DNA of 64,000 bases from Pseudomonas sp. KBW05 (GCF_003852405.1 NZ_QAJM01000016.1:464641-528640); one strand, 5' to 3'. Positions 54,422-63,884 are shown, numbered from the stretch's first letter. Numbers and translations: made by a program. Notes: a model not told the origin generated them from the sequence alone.

Positions 54422-54689
54422 GGTGGGCGCCTTTCTTTCATGAGGTCCTGGAACACCATGTTGGGCGAGTCGCTGTGACCGATACAGATACACCAATGCT
54501 AAATTGTACTGCTTAACTGTTTGATTTTTTAAACTGTACCGCTCTGTGCGCAGGGCTACTGTTTTTGCCGCCGAATAACCCAATCCCAGAAACAACAAAG
54601 CCCGCCTCCGGTCTCCCGGGGCGGGCTTTGTTTTGACAAATCAGGTTGCTGGCGGTGGACCCGGCAGGTCAGGGCCAGCGAGCGCTAAA
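54422..54689. other. Intergenic region between DUF1127 copies with ACTGTAC motifs and terminator
   Basis: 268 bases. Contains ATACAG at 54482-54487, AACTGT at 54515-54520, ACTGTACC at 54533-54540, and a terminator at 54597-54629. Also the promoter of copy 1 on the minus strand. Confidence 0.5.
54597..54629. terminator. Intrinsic terminator between the DUF1127 genes
   Basis: AAAGCCCGCC / GGCGGGCTTT, a 10-bp stem with a 13-base loop. Ends the copy 2 gene (minus strand). Confidence 0.85.
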
Positions 54690-54905
54690 TCAGCGCCAGA
54701 ACGGCTTGCTCAGCTCTTCGTAGCGTTGAGCTTCGCTGATACCGGCGTCAGCCAGCAGACGCGAATCCAGGCGAGCCAGTTGGTGGCGGCTGGAGATGCG
54801 GCGCTGCCACAACATCAGGTTGGCGATAACGCGCAGAGGCAGGGAAGCCTGGGTGTTTACAGCTTTTTCTTCGAAGAACAGTTCGGAACTGAGTGTACGT
54901 TCCAT
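54690..54905 (-). CDS. DUF1127 small basic protein (copy 2)
   Basis: A 71-residue protein with a longer acidic N-terminus and the same DUF1127 core: RHQLARLDSRLLADAGIS and YEELSKPFWR. It is paralogous to copy 1 by the shared end SKPFWR/AKPFWRD. ATG 54905 with GGATGTCATC context and AAGGAT upstream. The region upstream is packed with inverted and direct ATACAG/CTGTAC motifs, suggesting strong transcription factor control. Confidence 0.92.
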   Translation of the reverse strand: MERTLSSELFFEEKAVNTQASLPLRVIANLMLWQRRISSRHQLARLDSRLLADAGISEAQRYEELSKPFWR

Positions 54906-55223
54906 GATGACATCCTTCCGCTTGTGGCGGGATTAGGTAGTGGTTTAACTGATGCCAATGATCCTCCTCCGGCGCAAGACTCTCTAGATACAGTTCACCT
55001 GTATTGTGAGGGGCCAGTTAACTGTTTAAGGAGGCTGTACTGTACGGAAATGGGGCAACTGTACCTGTCCGCACTTAAACAGTGCGAAATAGGCATTTTA
55101 GGCAGGAGGTGTGGGATATTTCGGTAGGAAATGACCGGTACAGCAGTACAGTTTTTGACGGAAGTGACGGTGACAACGCCGGGCTGATGAAACTGTATTT
55201 GCATCAGCCCGGATCTGTATCAA
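54906..55223. promoter_or_regulatory. Repeat-rich control region: ATACAG/CTGTAT, CAGTTAACTG, CTGTACTGTAC
   Basis: 318 bases between the DUF1127 copy 2 start and the CoA-transferase stop. It contains ATACAG-ttcac-CTGTAT (54988-55004, perfect 6-5-6 inverted repeat), CAGTTAACTG (55015-55024, perfect palindrome), CTGTACTGTAC (55035-55045), ACTGTAC (55058-55064), GGTACAG (55137-55143), GTACAGT (55146-55152), ACTGTAT (55192-55198), CTGTAT (55215-55220). This density of one core motif implies binding of a dimeric regulator, most simply a MocR/GntR-type protein encoded elsewhere. No regulator gene is present here. Confidence 0.65.
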
Positions 55224-56717
55224 TCACGCCTTGAGCATATGCCCGGTTTCTTCCAGGTTGATGTGCCAGCTCAGGGCTTCCCGCAGGATGTGCGGGGTGT
55301 GCCCGCCGATGGCGCAGGCCCTGTCGAAATAGGTGTTCAACTCATCGCGGTATGCCGGGTGCACACAGTTGTCGATGATCACCCGCGCGCGTTCGCGTGG
55401 TGCCAGGCCGCGCAAATCCGCCAGGCCGACTTCGGTCACGAGGATATCGACGTCATGCTCGGTGTGGTCCACATGGCTGACCATCGGCACCACGCTGGAA
55501 ATCGCGCCACCCTTGGCGATCGACTTGGTCACAAAGATTGCCAGATGCGCATTGCGCGCAAAGTCGCCGGAGCCGCCAATGCCGTTCATCATCCGCGTGC
55601 CGCAGACGTGGGTGGAGTTGACGTTGCCGTAGATGTCGAACTCCAGCGCCGTGTTGATCCCGATAATGCCCAGGCGCCGCACTACTTCCGGGTGGTTGGA
55701 GATCTCTTGCGGGCGCAGCACCAGCTTGTCCTTATAGTGTTCAAGGTTGCCGAACACGTCGGCGTTGCGGCGCTCCGACAAGGTGATCGAACTGCCCGAG
55801 GCGAAGCTCAGCTTGCCCGCGTCGATCAGGTCGAACGTCGAGTCCTGCAACACTTCCGAGTACATGGTCAGGTCTTCGAACGGTGAGTCGATCAAGCCGC
55901 ACATCACCGCGTTGGCGATGTTGCCGATGCCGGCCTGCAGCGGGCCAAGCTTGTTGGTCATGCGCCCGGCGTCCACTTCCTGCTTGAGGAAGTTGATCAG
56001 GTGATTGGCGATGCCTTGGGTGTCGCTGTCAGGCGGCGTCACGGTGGACGCGGAGTCGGCCTGGTTGGTGATGACGATGCCGACGATTTTCTCCGGTGGG
56101 ATCGGGATCGCAGTGCTGCCGATGCGGTCATCGACCTTTACCAGCGGGATTGGCGTGCGGGTTGGCCGATAGGTCGGGATATAGATGTCGTGCAGCCCTT
56201 CCAGGTTCGGGTTGTGCGCCATGTTGATCTCGACGATCACCTGTTTGGCGAAAATCGCAAAGCTGGCCGAGTTGCCCACGGAGGTGGTCGGCACGATGTG
56301 GCCTTGCTCGGTGATCGCGACGGCTTCGATGACCGCAATGTCCGGCAGCTTGAGCTGGTTATTGCGCAGTTGCTCAACGGTTTCCGACAAGTGCTGGTCG
56401 ATAAACATCACTTCGCCCGCGTTGATCGCCTTGCGCAGGGTGCTGTCGACCTGGAACGGCATGCGTCGGGACAGCACGCCGGCTTCGGTCAGTTGCTTGT
56501 CCAGGTCGTTGCCAAGGCTGGCGCCGGTCATCAGGGTGATTTTCAGCGGCGACGTCTTGGCGCGCTCGGCTAGCGCGTGGGGCACGGCCTTGGCTTCACC
56601 GGCGCGGGTGAAGCCGCTCATGCCGACGGTCATGCCGTCTTCGATCAGTGCGGCGGCGTCTGCCGCGCTCATGACCTTGTCTAACAACGAAGGCAAGCGG
56701 ATGCGATCACGGTACAT
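55224..56717 (-). CDS. Acetyl-CoA hydrolase/transferase family (succinyl-CoA:acetate CoA-transferase type)
   Basis: A 497-residue family I CoA-transferase. The two related lobes contain MTGASLGNDLDKQL and GIGNIANAVMCGL, and the catalytic Glu is expected in YSEVLQDSTF. The glycine-rich IRIIGINTALEFD/GGSGDFARNAHLAIF segments are the ACH1/AarC signature. It converts acetyl-CoA and succinate to succinyl-CoA and acetate or the reverse. Monocistronic; a hairpin and repeat lie on the upstream side. Confidence 0.9.
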   Translation of the reverse strand: MYRDRIRLPSLLDKVMSAADAAALIEDGMTVGMSGFTRAGEAKAVPHALAERAKTSPLKITLMTGASLGNDLDKQLTEAGVLSRRMPFQVDSTLRKAINAGEVMFIDQHLSETVEQLRNNQLKLPDIAVIEAVAITEQGHIVPTTSVGNSASFAIFAKQVIVEINMAHNPNLEGLHDIYIPTYRPTRTPIPLVKVDDRIGSTAIPIPPEKIVGIVITNQADSASTVTPPDSDTQGIANHLINFLKQEVDAGRMTNKLGPLQAGIGNIANAVMCGLIDSPFEDLTMYSEVLQDSTFDLIDAGKLSFASGSSITLSERRNADVFGNLEHYKDKLVLRPQEISNHPEVVRRLGIIGINTALEFDIYGNVNSTHVCGTRMMNGIGGSGDFARNAHLAIFVTKSIAKGGAISSVVPMVSHVDHTEHDVDILVTEVGLADLRGLAPRERARVIIDNCVHPAYRDELNTYFDRACAIGGHTPHILREALSWHINLEETGHMLKA

Positions 56718-56845
56718 GGATTCTTATCTCAGGCTACGGAAGCAAGGTGCGCAGTTTAGTGATTTCAAAAAAATTCGGCCCGCTACCATGGTCGAATGCC
56801 GGGCAGCGATTTAGAGCCTTTGGTCGGGTTTCATGTGTGTGCAAA

Positions 56846-56899
56846 GCGGGGCGCGGAGCGTCCCTGAATGCATTCCCACGCAGAGCGTAGGAACGATCA
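56846..56899. repeat. Palindromic intergenic repeat (GCGGAGCGTCCC / CCCACGCAGAGCGT type)
   Basis: The segment contains GGGGCGCGGAGCGTCCC and ATTCCCACGCAGAGCGTAGG back to back, a repeat I have seen often in intergenic DNA of fluorescent pseudomonads. It is unrelated to the GTGGGAGC REP family. Confidence 0.7.
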
Positions 56900-56901
56900 A
56901 T

Positions 56902-56933
56902 AAAAAACCCCAGCCTATCGCAGGCCGGGGTTT
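56902..56933 (-). terminator. Intrinsic terminator of the pnt operon
   Basis: On the minus strand AACCCCGGCCT pairs with AGGCTGGGGTT (one mismatch) around GCGAT, followed by T6. It is 23 bases downstream of the pntB stop. Confidence 0.88.
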
Positions 56934-56955
56934 CGAGTATTGCGCTGGAGCAGTG

Positions 56956-58392
56956 TCACTCGACGGCTTTGACCATGTCTTCGATGACCTTCTTCGCATC
57001 ACCAAAGACCATCATGGTCTTGTCCAGATAGAACAGTTCGTTATCCAGACCGGCATAACCGCTGGCCATCGAGCGTTTGTTGACGATGATGGTCTTGGCC
57101 TTGAACGCTTCGAGGATCGGCATACCGGCAATCGGCGAGTTCGGATCATTCTTGGCGGCCGGGTTGACCACGTCGTTGGCGCCCAACACCAGCACCACGT
57201 CGGCCTGGCCGAACTCGGAGTTGATGTCTTCCATCTCGAACACCTGGTCATAAGGCACTTCGGCCTCGGCCAGCAGTACGTTCATGTGCCCGGGCATACG
57301 GCCCGCCACCGGGTGGATCGCGTACTTTACGGTGACGCCACGGTGGGTGAGCTTCTCGGTCAGTTCCTTGAGCGCGTGTTGCGCCCGCGCCACTGCCAAG
57401 CCGTAGCCGGGAACAATGATCACGGTGTCGGCGTTGGTCAGCAGGAAGGTCGCGTCGTCGGCCGAGCCGGATTTGACCGGGCGTGCTTCTTTGGAGCCCG
57501 CTGCGGCGCCCGCATCCGGCGCATTGCCGAAACCGCCGAGCAGTACATTAAAGAAGGAGCGATTCATCGCCTTGCACATGATGTACGACAGGATCGCGCC
57601 GCTGGAGCCCACCAGGGAACCGGCGATGATCAGCATCGAGTTGTTCAGCGAGAAGCCGATACCCGCCGCTGCCCAGCCGGAATAGCTGTTGAGCATCGAC
57701 ACCACCACCGGCATGTCGGCGCCGCCAATCGGGATGATGATCAGCACGCCGAGCACGAACGCCAGGACCAGCATCAGCGCGAAGGCGGTGAGGTTGCCGG
57801 TGAACATGAACGCCAGGCCCAGGCCCAGGGTCAGCAGGCCCAGCACCAGGTTGATCTTGTGCTGGCCGCCGAACTGTACCGGTGCGCCCTGGAACAGGCG
57901 GAACTTGTATTTGCCCGACAGCTTGCCGAACGCGATCACCGAACCGGAGAAGGTGATGGCGCCAATGGCTGCGCCGAGGAACAGTTCCAGGCGGTTACCG
58001 GCCGGGATCGCATCACCGAGGTGTTTAACGATACCCAGGGATTGCGGCTCGACGACCGCTGCGATGGCAATAAACACCGCTGCCAGGCCGATCATGCTGT
58101 GCATGAACGCCACCAGCTCCGGCATCTTGGTCATTTCTACACGCTTGGCCATGATCGAACCGGCGGTGCCGCCGACCAGCAGGCCAACAATCACGTAGCC
58201 AATGCCGGCAGTGGCCAGCTCAGCCCCGAGCTTATAGATGAGGCCTACGGTGGTGAGCACCGCCAGCGCCATGCCGAGCATGCCGAACAGGTTGCCGCGA
58301 CGCGAGGTGGTCGGGTGCGACAGGCCTTTGAGGGCCTGGATGAAGCAGATCGACGCGATCAGGTAGAGCGTCGTTACCAGATTCATGCTCAT
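56956..58392 (-). CDS. pntB: NAD(P) transhydrogenase subunit beta
   Basis: A 478-residue subunit. The first ~290 residues form about nine membrane helices (domain II, proton channel), and the C-terminal ~180 residues are the NADP-binding domain III (TVIIVPGYGLAVARAQHAL and the NSPIAGMPIL and VNKRSMASGYAG loops). With the alpha subunits it uses the proton gradient to make NADPH. Its ATG overlaps the pntAB stop. Last gene of the operon. Confidence 0.96.
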   Translation of the reverse strand: MSMNLVTTLYLIASICFIQALKGLSHPTTSRRGNLFGMLGMALAVLTTVGLIYKLGAELATAGIGYVIVGLLVGGTAGSIMAKRVEMTKMPELVAFMHSMIGLAAVFIAIAAVVEPQSLGIVKHLGDAIPAGNRLELFLGAAIGAITFSGSVIAFGKLSGKYKFRLFQGAPVQFGGQHKINLVLGLLTLGLGLAFMFTGNLTAFALMLVLAFVLGVLIIIPIGGADMPVVVSMLNSYSGWAAAGIGFSLNNSMLIIAGSLVGSSGAILSYIMCKAMNRSFFNVLLGGFGNAPDAGAAAGSKEARPVKSGSADDATFLLTNADTVIIVPGYGLAVARAQHALKELTEKLTHRGVTVKYAIHPVAGRMPGHMNVLLAEAEVPYDQVFEMEDINSEFGQADVVLVLGANDVVNPAAKNDPNSPIAGMPILEAFKAKTIIVNKRSMASGYAGLDNELFYLDKTMMVFGDAKKVIEDMVKAVE

Positions 58393-58712
58393 TACTTCGG
58401 CGCCTCTTCTTTTACTTTCGGGGCTTTCTTCTTGAACATCTCAAGCATCCTGCGCGTAACCAGGAAACCGCCGAACACGTTCACCGCCGCCAAAGCCACG
58501 GCCAGGGTGCCCATGGTCTTGCCCAGTGGTGTCACGGTGAGGGCGGCAGCCAGCATGGCGCCGACGATCACAATCGCGGAAATCGCGTTGGTCACCGCCA
58601 TCAATGGCGTGTGCAGCGCGGGTGTCACGTTCCAGACCACGTGGTAACCGACATAAATCGCCAGCACAAAGATGATCAGGTTGTAGATACCGGGGGAGAT
58701 AAGCTCTTCCAT
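58392..58712 (-). CDS. pntAB: NAD(P) transhydrogenase subunit alpha, part 2 (membrane)
   Basis: A 106-residue membrane protein with three to four helices ([43 protein letters not shown]), equal to the membrane C-terminus of E. coli PntA. Pseudomonads split PntA into two genes; this is the second part. The stop overlaps the pntB start, and it begins 15 bases after pntAA. Confidence 0.94.
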   Translation of the reverse strand: MEELISPGIYNLIIFVLAIYVGYHVVWNVTPALHTPLMAVTNAISAIVIVGAMLAAALTVTPLGKTMGTLAVALAAVNVFGGFLVTRRMLEMFKKKAPKVKEEAPK

Positions 58713-58727
58713 CGTCTGAATCCCTGC

Positions 58728-59849
58728 TTAGGCGTTTTTGCGGATGACTTGGCCGTCGCGGCACATCAGGCACGCGGCGACGATGTCGTCTTCGAGGTTG
58801 ATTTCAAACTGCCCTTCCTTGGTGAAGACCAGCTTCAGGAAGTCCAGCAGGTTGCGCGCGTACAAGGCCGAGGCGTCGGCGGCGACAGCGCCGGCGAGGT
58901 TGGTCGGGCCGCAGATGATCACGCCGTTCTCCACTACAACCTGGTCGGCGACGGTCAGCGGGCAGTTGCCACCTTGAGCAGCGGCGAGGTCGATGACCAC
59001 CGAGCCGGGTTTCATCTGCGCGACAGTGTCGGCGCTGAGCAGAGTTGGCGCTTTGCGGCCGGGGATCAGTGCCGTGGTGATGACGATGTCAGCCTGCTTG
59101 GCGCGCTCATGCACGGCCAGGGCTTGGCGCTGCATCCAGCTGGTCGGCATTGGGCGAGCGTAGCCACCAACGCCGACGGCACATTCACGTTCTTCATCGG
59201 TCTCGTAGGGCACGTCGACAAACTTGGCGCCGAGGGATTCGATCTGCTCTTTCACCGCCGGGCGTACGTCAGACGCTTCGATCACCGCACCCAGACGTTT
59301 CGCCGTGGCGATGGCCTGCAGGCCAGCAACACCCGCACCGAGGATCAGCACGCGAGCGGCTTTAACGGTACCGGCGGCGGTCATCAGCATCGGCATAAAG
59401 CGCGGGTAGTGATGAGCGGCGAGCAGCACGGCCTTATAGCCGGCGATGTTGGCCTGGGACGACAGCACGTCGAGGCTCTGGGCCCGCGAGGTGCGCGGCG
59501 CGGCTTCGAGGGCAAAGGCGGTAATGCCGCGCTCGGCGAGCTTGGCGATGGTTTCGTTGCTGAACGGGTTGAGCATGCCCACCAACACGGTGCCGCTTTT
59601 GATCAGCGTGAGTTCGCTGTCGCTAGGGGCCACCACCTTGAGAATCAGCTCGGCACCAAACGCATCGTTGGCACTGCCAATGGTTGCGCCTGCCGTTTCA
59701 TAGGCACTGTCAGTGATGCTGGCGTTAATGCCGGCGCCGCTTTGTACAGTGACCTTATGGCCCTGGCCGATCAGCTTCTTGATGGTTTCCGGGGTGGCAG
59801 CCACCCGCGTTTCACCGGTCTGGGTTTCGAGAGGAACACCAATGTGCAC
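58728..59849 (-). CDS. pntAA: NAD(P) transhydrogenase subunit alpha, part 1 (NAD-binding)
   Basis: A 373-residue cytoplasmic NAD(H)-binding subunit. The alanine dehydrogenase/PNT N-terminal domain (HIGVPLETQTGETRVAATP) and the Rossmann motif VLILGAGVAGLQAIATAKRLGA are clear. It starts with GTG at 59849, preceded by AGGAG at 7-8 bases; the longer frame from 59921 is Arg/Ser-rich and has no ribosome site. First gene of the three-gene operon. Confidence 0.95.
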   Translation of the reverse strand: MHIGVPLETQTGETRVAATPETIKKLIGQGHKVTVQSGAGINASITDSAYETAGATIGSANDAFGAELILKVVAPSDSELTLIKSGTVLVGMLNPFSNETIAKLAERGITAFALEAAPRTSRAQSLDVLSSQANIAGYKAVLLAAHHYPRFMPMLMTAAGTVKAARVLILGAGVAGLQAIATAKRLGAVIEASDVRPAVKEQIESLGAKFVDVPYETDEERECAVGVGGYARPMPTSWMQRQALAVHERAKQADIVITTALIPGRKAPTLLSADTVAQMKPGSVVIDLAAAQGGNCPLTVADQVVVENGVIICGPTNLAGAVAADASALYARNLLDFLKLVFTKEGQFEINLEDDIVAACLMCRDGQVIRKNA

Positions 59850-60301
59850 GTCAAATCTCCTGCATGATCTTTTTGCTTTTGATCTTTTTGTAAAAAGGCC
59901 AGTGCGCCGTGAGTGGCGCATCTGGGGCGGCCGATCAGCACGATCCCGCTGAAATGACAGCGGGGCGCGGCATTTTGCAGGCGAACTTTACGGCCTTCAA
60001 GGGATTATGACGGGTGACGAAAAATTAACTACAAGTCACCCTGTGACTGATTGTCGCAACACTCTGAAATAACCTCTTCAAATACATGGGTTTAAAGGGC
60101 TGCAGGCATTTCTCGGGTGTTTTTCCATTGCTGGTGTGAATAGTCGCGCATTGACCTGCAAGTGTCGCTGAAGGCCATGAGAATCATGGCTTTGCGCTGT
60201 ATTTTCAGCCGATAAGTACAGTCTGCTTAAATGCGACATATACGTATATCTGTAGGATCGTAATTTGCCTGACTACAAAGTCAACAAAGTCATTTCAGCC
60301 T
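59850..60301. other. Intergenic region upstream of pntAA
   Basis: 452 bases, AT-rich relative to its neighbours. It includes two copies of GATCTTTTTG (59866-59875 and 59881-59890) close to the pntAA ribosome site. No ORF with similarity or terminator was seen; the LysR gene ends at its right edge. Confidence 0.5.
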
Positions 60302-61201
60302 TTAAATGCTGGGGCTATAGCGCTGTGATTGATCGATCAGCCAGTCCCTGAACGCGTGCAGCGAGGCGGATTCGACTTTTCTGTCAGGAATCATCAGGTA
60401 ATAGGCCTTCGCGCTGGTCAGGACCTCAGGGCTTGCGATCACCAGTCGCCGCTCATCCAGCTCGCGTTGAATAAGGAACGGTGGGATCAGCGCAATGCCC
60501 ATGTCATGCATGGCGGCTTGGGACAGCATCGAGAATAGCTCGTAACGTGGGCCTGTCATGTCGCGGGGCACGTTCAATTGCTGGGCGTCGAACCACTGGC
60601 GCCACGCGTAGGGTCGGGTGGTCTGCTGCAGCAATGGCAGCTGCGCGATCTCCTGGGCGGAAAAGTGCGTGCGGTCGCCCAACAGGTGTGGGCTGCACAC
60701 AGGGACTGGGTTTTCTCCCATCAGTCGGTGGGATTCTGTACCGGACCAATCGGCATCACCGAAGTAGATCGCGGCGTCGAAGTCGGTGTCGGCAAACAGG
60801 AACGGCCGTGTGCGGTTGGTGAGGTTGACCGTGACTTCCGGGTGCTGGCGTTGAAAATCCTTGAGGCGGGGGATCAACCATTGGGTGCCGAATGTCGGGA
60901 CCACGGCCAGTTCGATGACGTTGGCGCCCTGCTGTCCCATCACGGACAAGGTGTCGCGCTCCACGGCATCTAGTTGGGTGGCCACGCGACGGCTGTAGGA
61001 CAGCCCTGCCTCTGTCAGCTTGACCCCGCGGCGTGAGCGCCGAAACAGCTCGACACTTAAAAACTCCTCAAGGCTGGCGATTTGTCGGCAGATGGCGCCC
61101 TGGGTGATCGAAAGCTCGTGCGCCGCCTTGGTAAAGCTCTCGTGACGGGCCGCCGCTTCAAAACTGACAAGGGCGGTGGTGCTGGGGATTTTTCTGCGCA
61201 T
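60302..61201 (-). CDS. LysR-family transcriptional regulator (likely glutarate pathway, GcdR-like)
   Basis: A 299-residue regulator with an N-terminal winged helix (AARHESFTKAAHELSITQGAICRQIASLEEFL) and a type 2 periplasmic-binding effector domain of the GcvA kind (GTQWLIPRLKDFQ). ATG 61201 has GAGGACAAGG upstream. Divergent from gcdH across 158 bases, the arrangement of GcdR, which activates glutaryl-CoA dehydrogenase with glutarate as inducer in Pseudomonas. The effector is inferred from context. Confidence 0.9.
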   Translation of the reverse strand: MRRKIPSTTALVSFEAAARHESFTKAAHELSITQGAICRQIASLEEFLSVELFRRSRRGVKLTEAGLSYSRRVATQLDAVERDTLSVMGQQGANVIELAVVPTFGTQWLIPRLKDFQRQHPEVTVNLTNRTRPFLFADTDFDAAIYFGDADWSGTESHRLMGENPVPVCSPHLLGDRTHFSAQEIAQLPLLQQTTRPYAWRQWFDAQQLNVPRDMTGPRYELFSMLSQAAMHDMGIALIPPFLIQRELDERRLVIASPEVLTSAKAYYLMIPDRKVESASLHAFRDWLIDQSQRYSPSI

Positions 61202-61359
61202 GTACCTTGTCCTCACATGTAAATCGTATGAGCGGAGCTGTTGAGTGTTTCGGAGTGAGAAATTAGCACAACCCTATGCGGAAACCTCGTTTGCCCTCCC
61301 CGCTCGCTCGGCCTAGGCTCCATGCACGACTTCTGATTTATCTTTGCGAGGACTTATTC

Positions 61360-62541
61360 ATGGCTGGCAAGGCAAGCTTCAACTGGATCGATCCACTGTT
61401 GCTGGATCAACAGCTCACCGAAGAAGAGCGCATGGTGCGCGACAGCGCTGAGCAATTCGCCCAGGACAAGCTGGCGCCGCGGGTGCTCGAAGCCTTCCGC
61501 CATGAAAAGACCGACCCGGCGATCTTTCGCGAGATGGGCGAGACCGGCTTGCTGGGGGCGATGATTCCCGAGCAGTACGGTGGCAGTGGCTTGAACTACG
61601 TCTGCTACGGGTTGATCGCGCGTGAAGTGGAGCGTGTCGACTCTGGGTACCGCTCGATGATGAGCGTGCAGTCTTCGTTGGTGATGGTGCCGATCAATGA
61701 ATTTGGCACCGAGGCTCAGAAGCAAAAGTATCTGCCGAAGTTGGCCTCGGGTGAGTGGATCGGCTGTTTCGGTCTGACGGAGCCGGATCACGGTTCCGAT
61801 CCGGGTGCGATGATTACCCGTGCACGTAAGGTAGACGGCGGCTACAGCCTGACGGGCGCCAAGATGTGGATCAGCAACAGTCCGATTGCCGATGTGTTTG
61901 TCGTTTGGGGCAAGGACGATGCGGGGGATATCCGTGGGTTCGTGCTGGAGAAAGGCTGGAAAGGCCTGAGCGCACCGGCGATTCACGGCAAGGTAGGCCT
62001 GCGTGCATCGATCACCGGCGAAATCGTTATGGATAACGTGTTTGTGCCGGAAGAGAACATCTTCCCGGATGTCCGCGGCCTGAAGGGGCCTTTCACCTGC
62101 CTTAACTCCGCGCGTTATGGCATCTCCTGGGGGGCGTTGGGCGCTGCCGAGTTTTGCTGGCACACCGCTCGCCAATACACCCTTGATCGCCAGCAGTTTG
62201 GCCGACCATTGGCGGCGACCCAGTTGATTCAGAAGAAGCTGGCCGATATGCAGACCGAGATCACGTTGGCTTTGCAAGGCTGCCTGCGATTGGGGCGTAT
62301 GAAGGATGAAGGGACGGCGGCGGTTGAAATTACTTCGATCATGAAGCGCAACTCCTGTGGCAAGTCCCTGGATATCGCACGGATGGCGCGGGATATGTTG
62401 GGCGGCAACGGTATCTCCGACGAGTTTGGCGTGGCCCGTCACCTGGTCAACCTGGAAGTGGTCAACACCTATGAAGGCACTCACGACGTGCACGCGTTGA
62501 TTCTGGGGCGTGCGCAAACCGGTCTTCAGGCGTTCTATTAA
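61360..62541 (+). CDS. gcdH: Glutaryl-CoA dehydrogenase
   Basis: FAD-dependent acyl-CoA dehydrogenase that oxidises and decarboxylates glutaryl-CoA to crotonyl-CoA in lysine and glutarate degradation (393 aa). FAD/acyl-CoA fold with [14 protein letters not shown] and the catalytic base Glu372 in [17 protein letters not shown], with the GCDH-typical [12 protein letters not shown] segment (substrate Arg/Ser). ATG 61360 has GAGGA upstream. Followed 12 bases later by a CoA-transferase, its natural partner. Confidence 0.96.
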   Translation: MAGKASFNWIDPLLLDQQLTEEERMVRDSAEQFAQDKLAPRVLEAFRHEKTDPAIFREMGETGLLGAMIPEQYGGSGLNYVCYGLIAREVERVDSGYRSMMSVQSSLVMVPINEFGTEAQKQKYLPKLASGEWIGCFGLTEPDHGSDPGAMITRARKVDGGYSLTGAKMWISNSPIADVFVVWGKDDAGDIRGFVLEKGWKGLSAPAIHGKVGLRASITGEIVMDNVFVPEENIFPDVRGLKGPFTCLNSARYGISWGALGAAEFCWHTARQYTLDRQQFGRPLAATQLIQKKLADMQTEITLALQGCLRLGRMKDEGTAAVEITSIMKRNSCGKSLDIARMARDMLGGNGISDEFGVARHLVNLEVVNTYEGTHDVHALILGRAQTGLQAFY

Positions 62542-62553
62542 TAGGAGCACGGC

Positions 62554-63774
62554 ATGGGCGCGCTTTCACATCTGCGGGTACTGGATTTATCGCGAGTGCT
62601 GGCAGGGCCTTGGTCCGGGCAGATTCTTGCGGACCTTGGGGCTGAGGTCATCAAGGTCGAGCGGCCGGGCAGTGGTGATGACACCCGGGCGTGGGGGCCG
62701 CCCTTCCTTAAGGATGCCTATGGCGAGAACACCAGCGAGGCGGCGTACTACTTATCGGCCAACCGCAATAAAGAGTCGGTGACCATCGACTTCACGCGAC
62801 CCGAGGGGCAGAAGCTGGTGCGCGACCTGGCGGCCAAGTCCGACATTCTGATCGAGAACTTCAAGGTGGGTGGTCTGGCGGCGTATGGGCTGGACTATGA
62901 GTCGCTCAAGGAGATCAATCCAGAATTGATCTACTGCTCGATCACCGGCTTTGGTCAGACAGGGCCTTATGCCGGGCGTGCGGGCTACGACTTCATGATC
63001 CAGGGCTTGGGTGGGCTCATGAGCCTGACCGGACGACCTGAGGGGGATGACGGTGCTGGACCGGTAAAGGTTGGCGTGGCGTTGACTGACATCCTCACGG
63101 GGCTCTACTCGACTGTAGCGATCCTGGCCGCGCTGGCGCATCGGGACCATGACGGCGGTGGGCAGCATATCGATATGGCGCTGCTGGATGTGCAGGTTGC
63201 ATGTCTGGCCAACCAGGCGATGAATTACCTGACGACGGGTGTATCGCCGAAGCGTTTGGGTAATGCGCATCCGAATATCGTGCCGTATCAGGACTTTCCT
63301 ACGGCAGATGGCGATTTCATCCTGACCGTCGGGAATGACGGACAATTCCGCAAGTTTGCCGAAGTGGCTGGGCAGCCACAGTGGGCGGATGATCCGCGCT
63401 TCTCTACCAATAGGGTGCGGGTAGCCAATCGTGCGGAGCTGATTCCGTTGATTCGCCAGGCGACGGTGTTCAAGACTACCGCTGAATGGGTGACGCAGCT
63501 GGAACAGGTTGGTGTGCCGTGTGGGCCGATCAATGATCTGGCGCAGGTGTTTGCCGACCCGCAGGTCAAGGCGCGTGGCTTGGCGATGGCGTTGCCCCAT
63601 GCGCTGGCCGGGATGGTGCCTCAGGTGGCAAGCCCTATACGACTGTCCAAGACGCCGGTGGAGTATCGAAGTGCGCCTCCGCTGTTGGGGGAGCATACGG
63701 CTCTGGTATTGCGTGAGGTGCTTGGTTTGGGGGAGGCGAATGTGACGGCTTTGAGAGAGGCTGGGGTTGTCTGA
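62554..63774 (+). CDS. CaiB/BaiF family CoA-transferase (succinyl-CoA:glutarate type)
   Basis: A 406-residue class III CoA-transferase. The N-terminus LRVLDLSRVLAGPWSGQILADLGAEVIKVE and the catalytic Asp in GYDFMIQGLGGLMSLTG are clear. Next to gcdH it probably activates glutarate to glutaryl-CoA, as human SUGCT does. Stop at 63774; the next element on the plus strand is an rRNA-type promoter. Confidence 0.93.
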   Translation: MGALSHLRVLDLSRVLAGPWSGQILADLGAEVIKVERPGSGDDTRAWGPPFLKDAYGENTSEAAYYLSANRNKESVTIDFTRPEGQKLVRDLAAKSDILIENFKVGGLAAYGLDYESLKEINPELIYCSITGFGQTGPYAGRAGYDFMIQGLGGLMSLTGRPEGDDGAGPVKVGVALTDILTGLYSTVAILAALAHRDHDGGGQHIDMALLDVQVACLANQAMNYLTTGVSPKRLGNAHPNIVPYQDFPTADGDFILTVGNDGQFRKFAEVAGQPQWADDPRFSTNRVRVANRAELIPLIRQATVFKTTAEWVTQLEQVGVPCGPINDLAQVFADPQVKARGLAMALPHALAGMVPQVASPIRLSKTPVEYRSAPPLLGEHTALVLREVLGLGEANVTALREAGVV

Positions 63775-63856
63775 TACAGCTCTTCTATATAGTAGGGGCT
63801 GAATTGGTGGTTTTTTAATCAATTTTAGCTAATTGATAGAAAAACCAAATTAACGG

Positions 63857-63884
63857 TTGACGGCAGATTTCAGATGTCTATAAT
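63857..63884 (+). promoter_or_regulatory. rRNA operon-type promoter (UP-element-like region, -35, -10, GC-rich discriminator)
   Basis: TTGACG (63857-63862), a 16-base spacer and TATAAT (63879-63884) form a near-consensus sigma-70 promoter. It is preceded by about 45 AT-rich bases with A/T tracts (63811-63856) like an UP element and followed by a GC-rich discriminator (TCGCCCC), the marks of stringently controlled rRNA promoters. The downstream leader matches my memory of Pseudomonas rrn leaders. The 16S gene itself is outside the window. Confidence 0.75.
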
